This document shows, piece after piece, positions 34,808 to 43,004 of a DNA stretch of 64,000 bases (position 1 is the first letter of the stretch; each line of letters starts with the position of its first letter). A program made the position numbers and the translations under genes. Under the pieces are notes generated by a model that was not told where the DNA came from, searched no databases, and worked only from the letters and a program-made list of their open reading frames with translations. The stretch comes from Solirubrum puertoriconensis (GTDB taxonomy: Bacteria; Bacteroidota; Bacteroidia; Cytophagales; Hymenobacteraceae). Location: NCBI RefSeq assembly GCF_001483135.1, contig NZ_LNAL01000006.1:496003-560002 (forward strand), written 5' to 3'.

Positions 34808-35737
34808 ATGAGTATTAAACACCTGCTTTTGGGCCTAACCCTGACTATACTAATGTGTCTCAGCGCCACGGCGCAGTCGCTGCCCGAGCGCACCGCTAGC
34901 GCCGCTTGCAACTGTCTAGGTACCATTGCCAATGTTGATACCCTGCAGCAGCGTCTGAAACGCTGCTTGCCCGAAGGCATGGTTACGGCTATGGCAAACG
35001 GCTCGGCCAAGGATCGGGAAACCATGAACACGGTGGAAGGCATTCAAGGTAACATCAAACAGGCAGCTCAGCTGTTGCCCAGTGTGTGCCCCGAGGTGAA
35101 GCGTGTGCTCGATGCTCAACCAAAACCCCAGCAAGCTGCCGCCGCCGAGCCCAACGCAAAAGAGGCCCAATACTACCGCTTATCAACCTCCGAAACCGCC
35201 AACAAGTACTACGACGAAGGCAACAAGCAGCTGAAACGGAAAGACTACAAAGCGGCCCTCAAGCAGTTTGAGAAAGCAGCCGAGGCCGATAAGCAGTTCG
35301 TGTACGCCCTCGACCACATTGCCATTTGCCACCGCCAACTCGGCGACTACGACAAAGCGCTGGAGTCCTACGGCAAATCGTTGGCCGTGTACCCCGAAGG
35401 CAACCTGGCCTTGCTGAATACGGCTGTGGTATACTCGGTAAAGAAGGATTGGACCAACGCGCTGAAGTATTACGAGCTGCTGCGACAACACCACCCGAAT
35501 GACCCCGAGGGGTACTTTGGCGTGGGGCGCATGGCCATGCTGAGCGAAGACTTTGAAGTGGCGCTCGACAACCTGTTCAGGGCTCATCAACTGTACGTCG
35601 ATGCTGACTCGCCCTACCGCGAAGACAGCAGCAAGCTGGTGGGGGTGCTTTATGGACACATGAAAGCCAAAGGCCAACTCGATTTGTTTATGAGCAAGGC
35701 CAAGCAATACAACATCGAGATTAGCGTGAAACCCTAG
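34808..35737 (+). CDS. secreted TPR-repeat protein
   Basis: 309 residues from the ATG at 34808 (MSIKHLLLGLTLTILMCLS), with a signal peptide ending SATAQ. Residues 25-110 carry a small Cys-containing region (ACNCLGTI...LKRCLPEGM...VCPEV). TPR motifs follow from about residue 135: YYDEGNKQLKRKDYKAALKQF, YALDHIAICHRQLGDYDKALESY, ALLNTAVVYSVKKDWTNALKYY and YFGVGRMAMLSEDFEVALDNL. It is probably a periplasmic scaffold, with function unknown. A hairpin terminator follows directly. Confidence 0.85.
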   Translation: MSIKHLLLGLTLTILMCLSATAQSLPERTASAACNCLGTIANVDTLQQRLKRCLPEGMVTAMANGSAKDRETMNTVEGIQGNIKQAAQLLPSVCPEVKRVLDAQPKPQQAAAAEPNAKEAQYYRLSTSETANKYYDEGNKQLKRKDYKAALKQFEKAAEADKQFVYALDHIAICHRQLGDYDKALESYGKSLAVYPEGNLALLNTAVVYSVKKDWTNALKYYELLRQHHPNDPEGYFGVGRMAMLSEDFEVALDNLFRAHQLYVDADSPYREDSSKLVGVLYGHMKAKGQLDLFMSKAKQYNIEISVKP

Positions 35738-35760
35738 GTGCTCAGTTGCCGCAACCCCAA

Positions 35761-35799
35761 CAACAAAGGGCCACACCGCAACGGTGTGGCCCTTTGTTG
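35761..35799. terminator. bidirectional Rho-independent terminator
   Basis: The perfect stem CAACAAAGGGCCACACCG with a 3-base loop lies between the convergent TPR and M28-peptidase genes. Confidence 0.93.
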
Positions 35800-35820
35800 T
35801 AGAAGCAGGATAGTTGGCGC

Positions 35821-37473
35821 TTAAAGCGACTTGCCGCCGAAACGCCCGCCGAAGAAGTCGCCCTTTTTCCAGGTGGGGCGCTGCGGCTCGTTGGCTACTT
35901 GGTAGCCGATAAGGAAGTTTAGCTGCACGTACTTTTTGCCGGCTTCAAAGTCGAACAGGCCGTTGATGTCGTCCTGCGGTTTGTGGTAGGTTTCGGCGCG
36001 CCACTTTTGCACCAGCTGGCTGAGGTTGTTCTGGCCATCGGTGGTACGGTTGCCGTACTTGATATGCAGCGCCGGAATGCCCTGCGTTACGAAGCTGTAC
36101 TGGTCGGAGCGGATGAAGCGGTTTTGCTCGGGCTCGGGGTCGGCTTCTACCGTCAGGCCCAGGTAGGCGGCAGCCCGGTCAACGGGTTCGGAAAGCGAGG
36201 AGTGCTGGGCACCTAGGGGCACTACCGAAAGCAGCGGCGCAATAATGGTGGGCATGTCGGTGTTTACGTCGGCCACAATCTTGGCCTTGGGCACCGTGGG
36301 GTTCGAGGCAAAATAAGCCGAGCCGAGCAGGCCTAGCTCTTCGCCGGTTTGCAGCACCAGCAAAATGCTGCGCTTGGGCTTTTGCTTGATGCGCGAGTAG
36401 GTACGGGCAATTTCGAGCACTGAGGCCACGCCCGAGGCATTGTCGTGGGCGCCGTTGTAAATGGAGTCGCCTTTTACGGGCGTGCTGATGCCGATGTGGT
36501 CGAGGTGGGCCGAGTGCACCACGTACTCGTCGCGCAGCACCTTATCGGAGCCCGTGATTTTGCCCACCACGTTGTAGGAGTCGAAATCCTGGTACGTAGA
36601 GTTAAAGTTCAGCTTAGCCGTGCTGTTAAGGGAGGTAGGCACCGGCTTGCCCGCACGCAGGGCCGAAAGGGCACGGCTGGTATCGGAGGAGGCCGCCACA
36701 AACAAGCGCTGCAGCGTAGCTGCGTTGATGTTGCCGAGCACTTGCACGCCGGTAGCGTAGCTGCGCGAAGCTGCCACTTTGCCGTTGGTGCCGAGCACGC
36801 TGTAAGCTCCGCGCCGCAGGTTGGGCAGTATTCCTTTGGGGTTGGTTGAGGCCACAATCACGCCCACGGCGCCGTGCTGCACGGCGTTTTGCATAATCAT
36901 GGTTAGGTCTTGGCTGGCGGCCGACACCGTCGAGGGGAACGAGCTGGGGGCGCCGCGCACGATTACCGCAATTTTGCCTTTGGCATCGAGGCCGGCGTAG
37001 TCGTCGTAGCCCAGCTCGGGGGCCGAAATGCCGTAGCCAGCAAACACCAGCGGCGCCTCGAGCTGTACGCTGGGCAACTCGGGGTTGGGGTAGAACACGA
37101 AGTCCTGGCCGGCAGCCAGCGGCGTAGCGGCAGCCGTGCCAGCGCTAAGGGCAAAGCTGCTTTCAGGTTTTAGAAAAGCTCGGCGCAGGCGCACGCGTTG
37201 CACAAACGAGCCGTCTTCGCCGGCTGGCTTTACGCCGTACGATTTCAGCTGCTTGGTTACGTAGTCGACGGCCATCTGATAACCCTCGGTGCCGGGCTGG
37301 CGGCCTTTGAGCTTGTCGTCGGCGAGGTATTGGATGTGGGCTTTTATATCGTCGGGCCGAACCTGCCCCACGGCTGCAGCCACTTTTTTATCGACGGTGA
37401 GCGACTGAGCCGCAGCGGGCCCGGCAAGGATAAGCAAGCTGCCCACAACGAGCAGCGGACGGAAAAAGGCCAT
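35821..37473 (-). CDS. M28-family zinc aminopeptidase with PA domain
   Basis: 550 residues from the ATG at 37473 (MAFFRPLLVVGSLLILAGPAAAQ signal peptide, spanning residues 1-23). A PA-type insert lies at roughly 120-280 (LVFAGYGISAPELGYDDYAG). The peptidase core has the metal ligands and catalytic Glu expected for M28: SAHLDHIG, GAHDNASGVASVLEIAR, LLVLQTGEELGLLGSAYF and VNTDMP, with a late ALHIKYG. Exported aminopeptidases of this type degrade peptides in the periplasm or outside. Confidence 0.92.
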   Translation of the reverse strand: MAFFRPLLVVGSLLILAGPAAAQSLTVDKKVAAAVGQVRPDDIKAHIQYLADDKLKGRQPGTEGYQMAVDYVTKQLKSYGVKPAGEDGSFVQRVRLRRAFLKPESSFALSAGTAAATPLAAGQDFVFYPNPELPSVQLEAPLVFAGYGISAPELGYDDYAGLDAKGKIAVIVRGAPSSFPSTVSAASQDLTMIMQNAVQHGAVGVIVASTNPKGILPNLRRGAYSVLGTNGKVAASRSYATGVQVLGNINAATLQRLFVAASSDTSRALSALRAGKPVPTSLNSTAKLNFNSTYQDFDSYNVVGKITGSDKVLRDEYVVHSAHLDHIGISTPVKGDSIYNGAHDNASGVASVLEIARTYSRIKQKPKRSILLVLQTGEELGLLGSAYFASNPTVPKAKIVADVNTDMPTIIAPLLSVVPLGAQHSSLSEPVDRAAAYLGLTVEADPEPEQNRFIRSDQYSFVTQGIPALHIKYGNRTTDGQNNLSQLVQKWRAETYHKPQDDINGLFDFEAGKKYVQLNFLIGYQVANEPQRPTWKKGDFFGGRFGGKSL

Positions 37474-37671
37474 TGGCAAAGCAAAGGTGTATGGAATGCC
37501 AAAGGTACTGGCTACGGCTCCGAAGGTTGCACGCGGGCGCCTATTGGTGGTGGTTTTTAGGAGCGGCACGGCATGCAGCCCCAGGTGGCTGCAACACCCT
37601 GTAACGCCACAGCAGCCCCGGGTACGCCCGGAACTGCTGCGCATTGTGTTCTGCCACGCGCCAAAGCGCCG

Positions 37672-38289
37672 CTACTTACTGCTGGGGCGCACCACATCAA
37701 CCAGCTTGTTCTGATGCTGCATAATCTGCAGGTCGTACTGAGTCAGGTCGAAGGGTTCGTCGTCGTAGTTCTCGCGTTTGTCGAGGTTGGCAACTTCGCT
37801 TTGGCGGTTGGTTTGGTACGTGTTCTGCTGCAGGCGCAGGCTGTTGCCGTTTACCTCAACCACCTTCAGCAAAGTGTAGTAGCCGGGCTCGTCTGTTTTC
37901 ACGTGGTACAAGTCGCCTACGCGGGGGTGCTCAAGCAACTGTTGATCGTCGCGGTGGTCGAGGTAATCCGTCAGGAATGAGCCGGCAATAATCAGTGCGA
38001 GCAGCGCCAGACCGGCAAAGTGCCACTTGGGTACACGGGCACGCGCTTTTGCCGCCTCGTAGTGCGGGCGCAGCTGAAGCGGCAGCTCGTTGGCGGGTAA
38101 TGCTTGCTGGCAATGCCCGCAGTGCGACCCGCCCGTTTTGCCAAACGGGAACAGCGGAACCCAGTATATATGCGCGTAGCGCCCCAACACGCTTATGTGC
38201 AGCGCATCGGGCGAGCCGCAGCTGTGGCACTCAGCATTGGGCACCGGCTCGGTAAGTAAATGAGAAGAATTGCTGCCGTAAATAATCAT
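37672..38289 (-). CDS. membrane-anchored zinc-ribbon protein, hypothetical
   Basis: 205 residues. The N-terminal part has two CxxC pairs (AECHSCGSPD and HCGHCQQAL), forming a probable zinc ribbon with a hydrophobic IYWVPLFPFGKTG between them. A single membrane segment follows (FAGLALLALIIAGSFL, about residues 91-106), then an extracytoplasmic domain (GDLYHVKTDEPGYYTLLKVVEV). This layout is common in Bacteroidota, but the function is unknown. Confidence 0.75.
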   Translation of the reverse strand: MIIYGSNSSHLLTEPVPNAECHSCGSPDALHISVLGRYAHIYWVPLFPFGKTGGSHCGHCQQALPANELPLQLRPHYEAAKARARVPKWHFAGLALLALIIAGSFLTDYLDHRDDQQLLEHPRVGDLYHVKTDEPGYYTLLKVVEVNGNSLRLQQNTYQTNRQSEVANLDKRENYDDEPFDLTQYDLQIMQHQNKLVDVVRPSSK

Positions 38290-38435
38290 AGCCTAGCGCG
38301 GCCGAGAGGTGTGGTGGTTTAGTGGCATTAAAACTAGGTTAAAAGGTCTTAAAAAGAGAATATAGACCGCAAAAATTATAGTCTTCCGGCTATGAAATGC
38401 CTGCGGGCTCACGGTTGGTAAGTGGCTTAAAACGC

Positions 38436-38463
38436 AAGGCCGGCAAACCACTGTGCCGGCCTT
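38436..38463 (-). terminator. Rho-independent terminator after the CZB-like gene
   Basis: The stem AAGGCCGGCA pairs with its complement over a short loop, 28 bp beyond the stop of the leftward gene at 38491. Confidence 0.7.
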
Positions 38464-38490
38464 AATAAAGAGCAGAAAATGAAATGTGCG

Positions 38491-38847
38491 CTAGGCGGCG
38501 CTGTTGGTGCGCTCAAGCGCCTGCAATAGCAGCTCAATGCGGTCGGAGTGCTGATCAATCTGGCTAAGACCGGCGCGGGCCTCCTCAATTTGGCCGCGCT
38601 TGTACTGCGCCACCAAGGCCTGGCCGGCATCGAGCATGCGCTGCAGCACACGCTCAATTTCGTATACCTCGGGGGCTTGGTATTTGGGCTTCACCACGGC
38701 ATCGAGCCACTGGCCCAAGGGGTTCTGGCGAATGTCGAATAAGGACGCGTCGGCTTCGCGCACGCCGTAGAGCACGGAGCGCAGCCGCGATTTAAAGAGC
38801 ACCTGCTTTATCCTGGCTTGCTGGAAGTCCAGGGCGGAAATATCCAT
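38491..38847 (-). CDS. small helical protein resembling a CZB sensor domain without zinc ligands
   Basis: 118 residues, all alpha-helical, with no membrane segment. The order of segments (KSRLRSVLYG...NPLGQWLDAVV...ALVAQYKRGQIEEA...LLLQALE) resembles chemoreceptor zinc-binding (CZB) domains, including the LGQWL core. The Cys and His ligands of CZB are not where expected, so zinc binding is doubtful. It lies 34 bp after the triple-PAS gene and is probably co-transcribed, suggesting a role as a partner in sensing. The assignment is tentative. Confidence 0.6.
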   Translation of the reverse strand: MDISALDFQQARIKQVLFKSRLRSVLYGVREADASLFDIRQNPLGQWLDAVVKPKYQAPEVYEIERVLQRMLDAGQALVAQYKRGQIEEARAGLSQIDQHSDRIELLLQALERTNSAA

Positions 38848-38881
38848 ACGGAACGGGGTAGGACGTAGGAGCAGGTAAAGT

Positions 38882-40174
38882 CTAGGAGGCGGTGTTGGTG
38901 CTGCCCTCCAAGGCTTTGCGGGCGTTTACTAAGTCGGTTACTTCGAATGCAAAGACGGTGATGCCCGCTTTTTCTTCGCCTTCGCGGAAGAGTTGGTAGG
39001 TAAAGTTAATGTAGCAAGGGGTAAGCTCGCCGCTGCCGTCGCGGTCGAGCATGATCAGTACTTCGTTGCCGAAGAAAGTTTCGCCGGTTTGGTATACGCC
39101 GTCGAGAATGCCAACAAAGCCTTGCTCAATTACTTCGGGCAGGGCCTCGGCAACGGTGCGGCCCACCAACTGCCGGTGCGGAAACAGTTGCTGGTACCTA
39201 GGGTTCACGAAATCGAAGCGGTGCTCGGGCCCGCGCAAAATGCAAATGAGCGCCGGCGCCTGCATAAACAGGTTGTGGAAGGTTTCGCGCTGGCTGCGCA
39301 TAAGCTGGTAGCTCTGGTAAGCCTGGTCGGAGAGGGTAGCCTGCTCTTCGTTGGCGAGCAGCAACTCTTCCACCATTTTCTTCTGCTCGTTGATGTCGAT
39401 GCTGCCGCCCACGCGCAGGATAATGTTGCCCTCTGCATCGAGGCGGGGTACGGTGCGCATCAGCATCCAGCGGTACTCGCCGTCGTGGCGGCGCAAGCGG
39501 TACTCGTGCTGGTACTCTTCGGTGGAGTAGCGCACCCGTTCCCAGTCGTCGGCAAGGCGCTGCTGGTCTTCGGGGTGAATGGCATTTACCCACTCGCCAG
39601 CAATTAGCTGCTCCTGCGTGAGGCCGGTAAACTGCGTCCAGCGTTGGTTGAAGTAATCGGCGCGGCCATCGGGTTTGGAACTGCTTACCAGCACGGGCAC
39701 TGCCCCGAGCACAAAGCGTGCGTATTCCTGCGCTTCGTTCAGGGCCGTCTGCATCTCCTGGGCGCGCTGCGCGGCCTGGTACTGCTCCGTTATGTTTTGA
39801 GTACGCTGCAAAATGTATTGCAGCTTGCCATCGGCATCGAAAATGGGGTAGTGCGTAGCCTGCCAGTACATTTCCTCAAGGCCGCCATCGGGCTTCGCCA
39901 AATCGTAGCGAATAACGGGCATGGTGTGCGGCTGCAGGTGCTGGCGTACGTGCTCGTGCGAACGTTCAATCTCGTCGCCCTGGTTTTGATCAACCGAAGG
40001 ATAGGCTTCGAACAGGTGCCGGTTAACCACTTCCTCACGGGGCTTCAACGAGGCCGCCACGTGGGCATCGGTGTTGTCGAGGATGGTTCCGTCGGGGCCC
40101 ATCAGCAGCAAGGCATCGGGCAGCGAGCGAAAAAGGTGTTGGTAATCGACAGAAGTGGGAAGCGCGGCGGGCAT
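38882..40174 (-). CDS. triple-PAS-domain sensor without kinase output
   Basis: 430 residues from the ATG at 40174 (MPAALPTSVDYQHLFRSLP). Three PAS domains: about 10-130 (ALLLMGPDGTILDNTD), 150-270 (VPVLVSSSKPDGRADYFNQRW with PAC EYRWMLMRTVPRLDAEGN) and 300-420 (APALICILRGPEHRFDFVNPR). A coiled segment links the second and third. No histidine-kinase, GGDEF or DNA-binding domain follows, so signal output must be through partners, perhaps the small helical protein downstream. Confidence 0.85.
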   Translation of the reverse strand: MPAALPTSVDYQHLFRSLPDALLLMGPDGTILDNTDAHVAASLKPREEVVNRHLFEAYPSVDQNQGDEIERSHEHVRQHLQPHTMPVIRYDLAKPDGGLEEMYWQATHYPIFDADGKLQYILQRTQNITEQYQAAQRAQEMQTALNEAQEYARFVLGAVPVLVSSSKPDGRADYFNQRWTQFTGLTQEQLIAGEWVNAIHPEDQQRLADDWERVRYSTEEYQHEYRLRRHDGEYRWMLMRTVPRLDAEGNIILRVGGSIDINEQKKMVEELLLANEEQATLSDQAYQSYQLMRSQRETFHNLFMQAPALICILRGPEHRFDFVNPRYQQLFPHRQLVGRTVAEALPEVIEQGFVGILDGVYQTGETFFGNEVLIMLDRDGSGELTPCYINFTYQLFREGEEKAGITVFAFEVTDLVNARKALEGSTNTAS

Positions 40175-40272
40175 AAAATGCAAGAACAGAAACAGGAATG
40201 CGCGGCTGGCGACAGATAGCAGCTGCCCGCAAAGCTACTTTGCGGCCTATTCCGAAACTACTGTAAAAAGCG

Positions 40273-40311
40273 GCAACCTCCGCCGTAACGCAATGCGCAG
40301 GCGAAGGTTGC
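40273..40311 (-). terminator. terminator-like hairpin after the short stress protein gene
   Basis: GCAACCTCCGCC and GGCGAAGGTTGC pair with one mismatch over a 15-base loop, 40 bp past the leftward stop at 40351. Confidence 0.55.
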
Positions 40312-40350
40312 TGATAAGACGCAGAAGCCAGAAGTAGGCGCTACGTGGGG

Positions 40351-40836
40351 TTAGCGAAGGCGCAAATCGTCGTCGACGCGGCGCTCCACGATGCGGCTGC
40401 GCTGCGAGGTCCAGTTTTCGGCGCGCTGTTGGCCGGGCAGCAGGCGGTCGGGGTCGGGCACGGGCGTGCCACCCTCGCCAATGGCCCGGTGCTGTATGCC
40501 CATTTCGTGCACGTTGGCGGCGCCGGCGTGGTCGAGTAGGTCGCGGGCGCGCTCGGCTTCGGCCAGGGTGTGGGTGTGTACCGTTACCACCGAGCCGCGG
40601 CGGGCAGCGTTGGCGTAGGTGTGGGTATCCGAATCGGGGTGGCCGCTGAACACCGCCCGGAAAAAGCGGTGGAAGGCATCGTTCTCGCCAAACTCGCCCG
40701 TGGGGTTTTCGGTCGTAACGGTGGAGCTCTGCGAAATGTCAACGTCGGCGTCGGCAAACCCGCTTTGCGTCAGTTGGTCGGCCGCGCGTTGGGCGGCATC
40801 GGCGTTCGGAAAAACGCCAATCACAGTTTGTGCCAT
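40351..40836 (-). CDS. general-stress protein, YsnF-related, C-terminally truncated
   Basis: 161 residues starting MAQTVIGVFPNADAAQRAADQL, nearly the same N-terminus as the larger protein at 49337 (MAQTVIGMFDDANQARQAAQQL). The N-terminal domain of about 100 residues is the GspM-type fold found in general stress proteins. The C-terminus ends SQRSRIVERRVDDDLRLR, which matches the start of the YsnF domain (LRSRIVERPVEEHLRLR) in the paralogue and then stops. It is therefore a shortened copy lacking the rest of the YsnF repeats. Function in stress tolerance is inferred from the family. Confidence 0.82.
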   Translation of the reverse strand: MAQTVIGVFPNADAAQRAADQLTQSGFADADVDISQSSTVTTENPTGEFGENDAFHRFFRAVFSGHPDSDTHTYANAARRGSVVTVHTHTLAEAERARDLLDHAGAANVHEMGIQHRAIGEGGTPVPDPDRLLPGQQRAENWTSQRSRIVERRVDDDLRLR

Positions 40837-40948
40837 GGTTGTGGACGGGGTTTTGGTGAGAGGAAGAGGAGCAGAAGCAACGCGCGCATGGCGTTTGCTA
40901 GCATGTGTTACGGCCGAGCGGGCTGCTGGTTTTCCGCGCTACAGGACC

Positions 40949-41797
40949 CTAGGTGGTTTTGTACAGGTACCAGCCACCACCTAGGGGCTTAATGACGATG
41001 ATGCGCCCCGGATCCATGGCGGGTACCTCAGCAGGGTCGGGCTGATAAAGAAACCCCACGGTATCGTTGGTAACGCCCCCGATCAAGAACTCCAGGCAGG
41101 AGCCGCAATTGGTGATGCGGCGCGTAAGGCGACGGATGTAAAGCTGCTGGAGCTGCGTTTTGATGGCCGGATCGGTATTGGCTTGCTGCTCGGCCTCCTG
41201 GGTGGGCTCGGCGAGGTAACCGCGGGTTTGCACCGTGCGCACCACCCCCTCGAAGCCCGCGCGGTTGCGGTTGAAATGCTCAATGAGGCGGGCATCGGCG
41301 CCCACCCACAGCTTCAGGTTTTCAACTGTAAAGGTGTGGTCGGCATCGGGGTGGGTTTGGTTGTAGCGGCTTACCTCGGCATCGGGCATGCCCTGCATCA
41401 ACTGCAGCATCTGCTGGCCCAGGTTGGTGCTCGAGAGGCCCCGCACGGCCTGCAGTTTCCAGTCGTCGGCTTCTTTTACAAAATGCAGGTAAAAGTCGGC
41501 GGTGCTGGCGGTGTCGCGCAGTTCCACGGCTACTACGGCCGAGGCGTCGTCTTGCTGCAGCAGCTGGCACTTGCGCTCCAGGTTGGCGGGTATTTGCTGA
41601 CCTAGGGTTTGCGCCCGGGCCTGCTGGGCCACTTCGCAGCACAGGTAACTCTTCATGCGCGCCCACTGGCCTTTGGCTACAAAGCGCTTGGCAATTTCGA
41701 GCGGCTGCACGGGTGCCCAAGCCTGCGCAGCGGGGGCGGAGCCAAGCAATGCGGCCGCCAACCAGTACCTTGCAAATGCCCGTTGTTTCCGCGTCAT
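40949..41797 (-). CDS. exported hypothetical protein
   Basis: 282 residues with a signal peptide (WLAAALLGSAPAAQAWA). The first half resembles DUF4878-type lipocalin-like or NTF2-like folds (LEIAKRFVAKGQWARMKSYL, then VVAVELRDTASTADFYLHFVKEADDWKLQAVRG). The second half has a Cys pair (NCGSCLEF) and ends GGGWYLYKTT. No enzymatic motif. It stands alone, with its start 100 bp from a divergent 38-residue gene. Confidence 0.72.
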   Translation of the reverse strand: MTRKQRAFARYWLAAALLGSAPAAQAWAPVQPLEIAKRFVAKGQWARMKSYLCCEVAQQARAQTLGQQIPANLERKCQLLQQDDASAVVAVELRDTASTADFYLHFVKEADDWKLQAVRGLSSTNLGQQMLQLMQGMPDAEVSRYNQTHPDADHTFTVENLKLWVGADARLIEHFNRNRAGFEGVVRTVQTRGYLAEPTQEAEQQANTDPAIKTQLQQLYIRRLTRRITNCGSCLEFLIGGVTNDTVGFLYQPDPAEVPAMDPGRIIVIKPLGGGWYLYKTT

Positions 41798-41899
41798 ACT
41801 TGGTAGTTAAAATGCCTGGCGCCGCCTGCACGGCACAACACACGCTTGTTGCCTTGCGTTACGAACACCAAACCTACCCACATAAAATCCCTCCCGGCC

Positions 41900-42016
41900 A
41901 TGGCTAAGTCGCAAAACGCTCGCAAAGAGAAGAAAAAGGAGCCCGCTAAAACGGATAAAGAGAAGAAAGCAGCAAAGGAAGAAAAGAAGCGTCAGCGCGA
42001 CAGAAGCAGCGAGTAA
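41900..42016 (+). CDS. 38-residue lysine-rich small protein
   Basis: Starts MAKSQNARKEKKKEPAKT and ends RQRDRSSE, followed by TAA. About one third of residues are Lys. Similar tiny basic proteins (MAKS-type, Lys-rich) recur in Bacteroidota genomes in my experience. It may bind nucleic acid, which is inference. The coding sequence is purine-rich, unlike its surroundings. It is followed by a terminator hairpin. Confidence 0.7.
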   Translation: MAKSQNARKEKKKEPAKTDKEKKAAKEEKKRQRDRSSE

Positions 42017-42050
42017 GCTGCTGATGAACTGGTGATTATAAGAAGCATTG

Positions 42051-42086
42051 AGCCGGCTGCCGCCTACCTAGGCGGCAGCCGGTTTG
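42051..42086. terminator. bidirectional terminator overlapping the CDF transporter stop
   Basis: CCGGCTGCCGCC pairs with GGCGGCAGCCGG over a loop that holds a CCTAGG core. It lies between the convergent small Lys-rich gene and the transporter gene and includes the last codons of the latter. Confidence 0.85.
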
Positions 42087-42877
42087 GCTAATTGCAGAAT
42101 GCGAACTGCGCCGCGCAATACCAGCGCAAATACCACGGTGCCCACTGCCAAATCGGGGATGTTGGAGTCGAACACGCGCACCAACACGGCGCCGGCCATC
42201 ACGCCTAGGTTGATCAGCACATCGTTGGAGGTGAAGATGATGCTGGCCTGCATGTGTGCCTCGCGGTTGCGGCTTTGCTGCAGCAAGTACAGGCACGCCG
42301 CGTTGGCCAGCAGCGCCAGAGCCGATACGCCCAACATCAGCCGGTAATCAGGCATGACCTCGTAGCCCACAAAGCGGCGCAGCACCTCCACCAAGCCCAA
42401 GCCCGCCAGCATTAGCTGAAAATAGCCACTTACGCGCGCAATGCTGCGCTTGCGCACGGCGCTGCTGCCCACGGCCCACAAGCTAAGGCCGTACACCAGG
42501 GCATCGGCCAGCATATCGAGGCTGTCGGCTACCAGGCCCATCGAGTCGGAAATATAACCGGCCAGTACCTCCAGCAAAAAGAACCCGAAGTTGATGAGCA
42601 GCACCAGCCACAGCAGGCGGGCTTCGCGGTTGCTGTGCGGGGTAGGCAGTGGGGCCTCGGCAGCTGCGGCCGAATGCACCAACGACGACTGCAAGTGCAA
42701 GGCGTGCAGCTGCTCCGTAATGCGCGGCAACGCCCCTAGGTGGTACACGGTAAGCTGCCGCTTGGCAAGGTCGAAGGCCAGGCCGTGCACGGCGGGGTCT
42801 TCCTGCAAGTGCAGGCGCACCAGGTTTTCTTCAGCGGCGCAATCCAAGTGCGCGATATGAAAAACCGATTTATCCAT
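42068..42877 (-). CDS. cation diffusion facilitator with N-terminal HMA-like domain
   Basis: 269 residues. Residues 1-65 resemble a metal-binding HMA fold (FHIAHLDCAAEENLVRLHL, with Cys13 in LDCAAE). Six membrane helices follow, with DSMGLVADSLDMLADALVYG in helix 2 and TSNDVLINLGVMAG in helix 5; the Asp residues there are the transport-site positions of CDF proteins. It exports divalent metal such as zinc. There is no C-terminal cytoplasmic domain, so the protein is shorter than typical CDFs, which carry one. Confidence 0.87.
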   Translation of the reverse strand: MDKSVFHIAHLDCAAEENLVRLHLQEDPAVHGLAFDLAKRQLTVYHLGALPRITEQLHALHLQSSLVHSAAAAEAPLPTPHSNREARLLWLVLLINFGFFLLEVLAGYISDSMGLVADSLDMLADALVYGLSLWAVGSSAVRKRSIARVSGYFQLMLAGLGLVEVLRRFVGYEVMPDYRLMLGVSALALLANAACLYLLQQSRNREAHMQASIIFTSNDVLINLGVMAGAVLVRVFDSNIPDLAVGTVVFALVLRGAVRILQLAKPAAA

Positions 42878-43004
42878 GGCAGAAACGGGGTGCGGAAAGC
42901 CTAGGTAGCTCTACGTATCCTGCGGGGCAGGTGGCCGTACTGTAAGCGGCCGTCAGGTGTACGGCGGCTAGTGCCTTATTCCGTTGTTCCAATTGCTTGT
43001 TACC

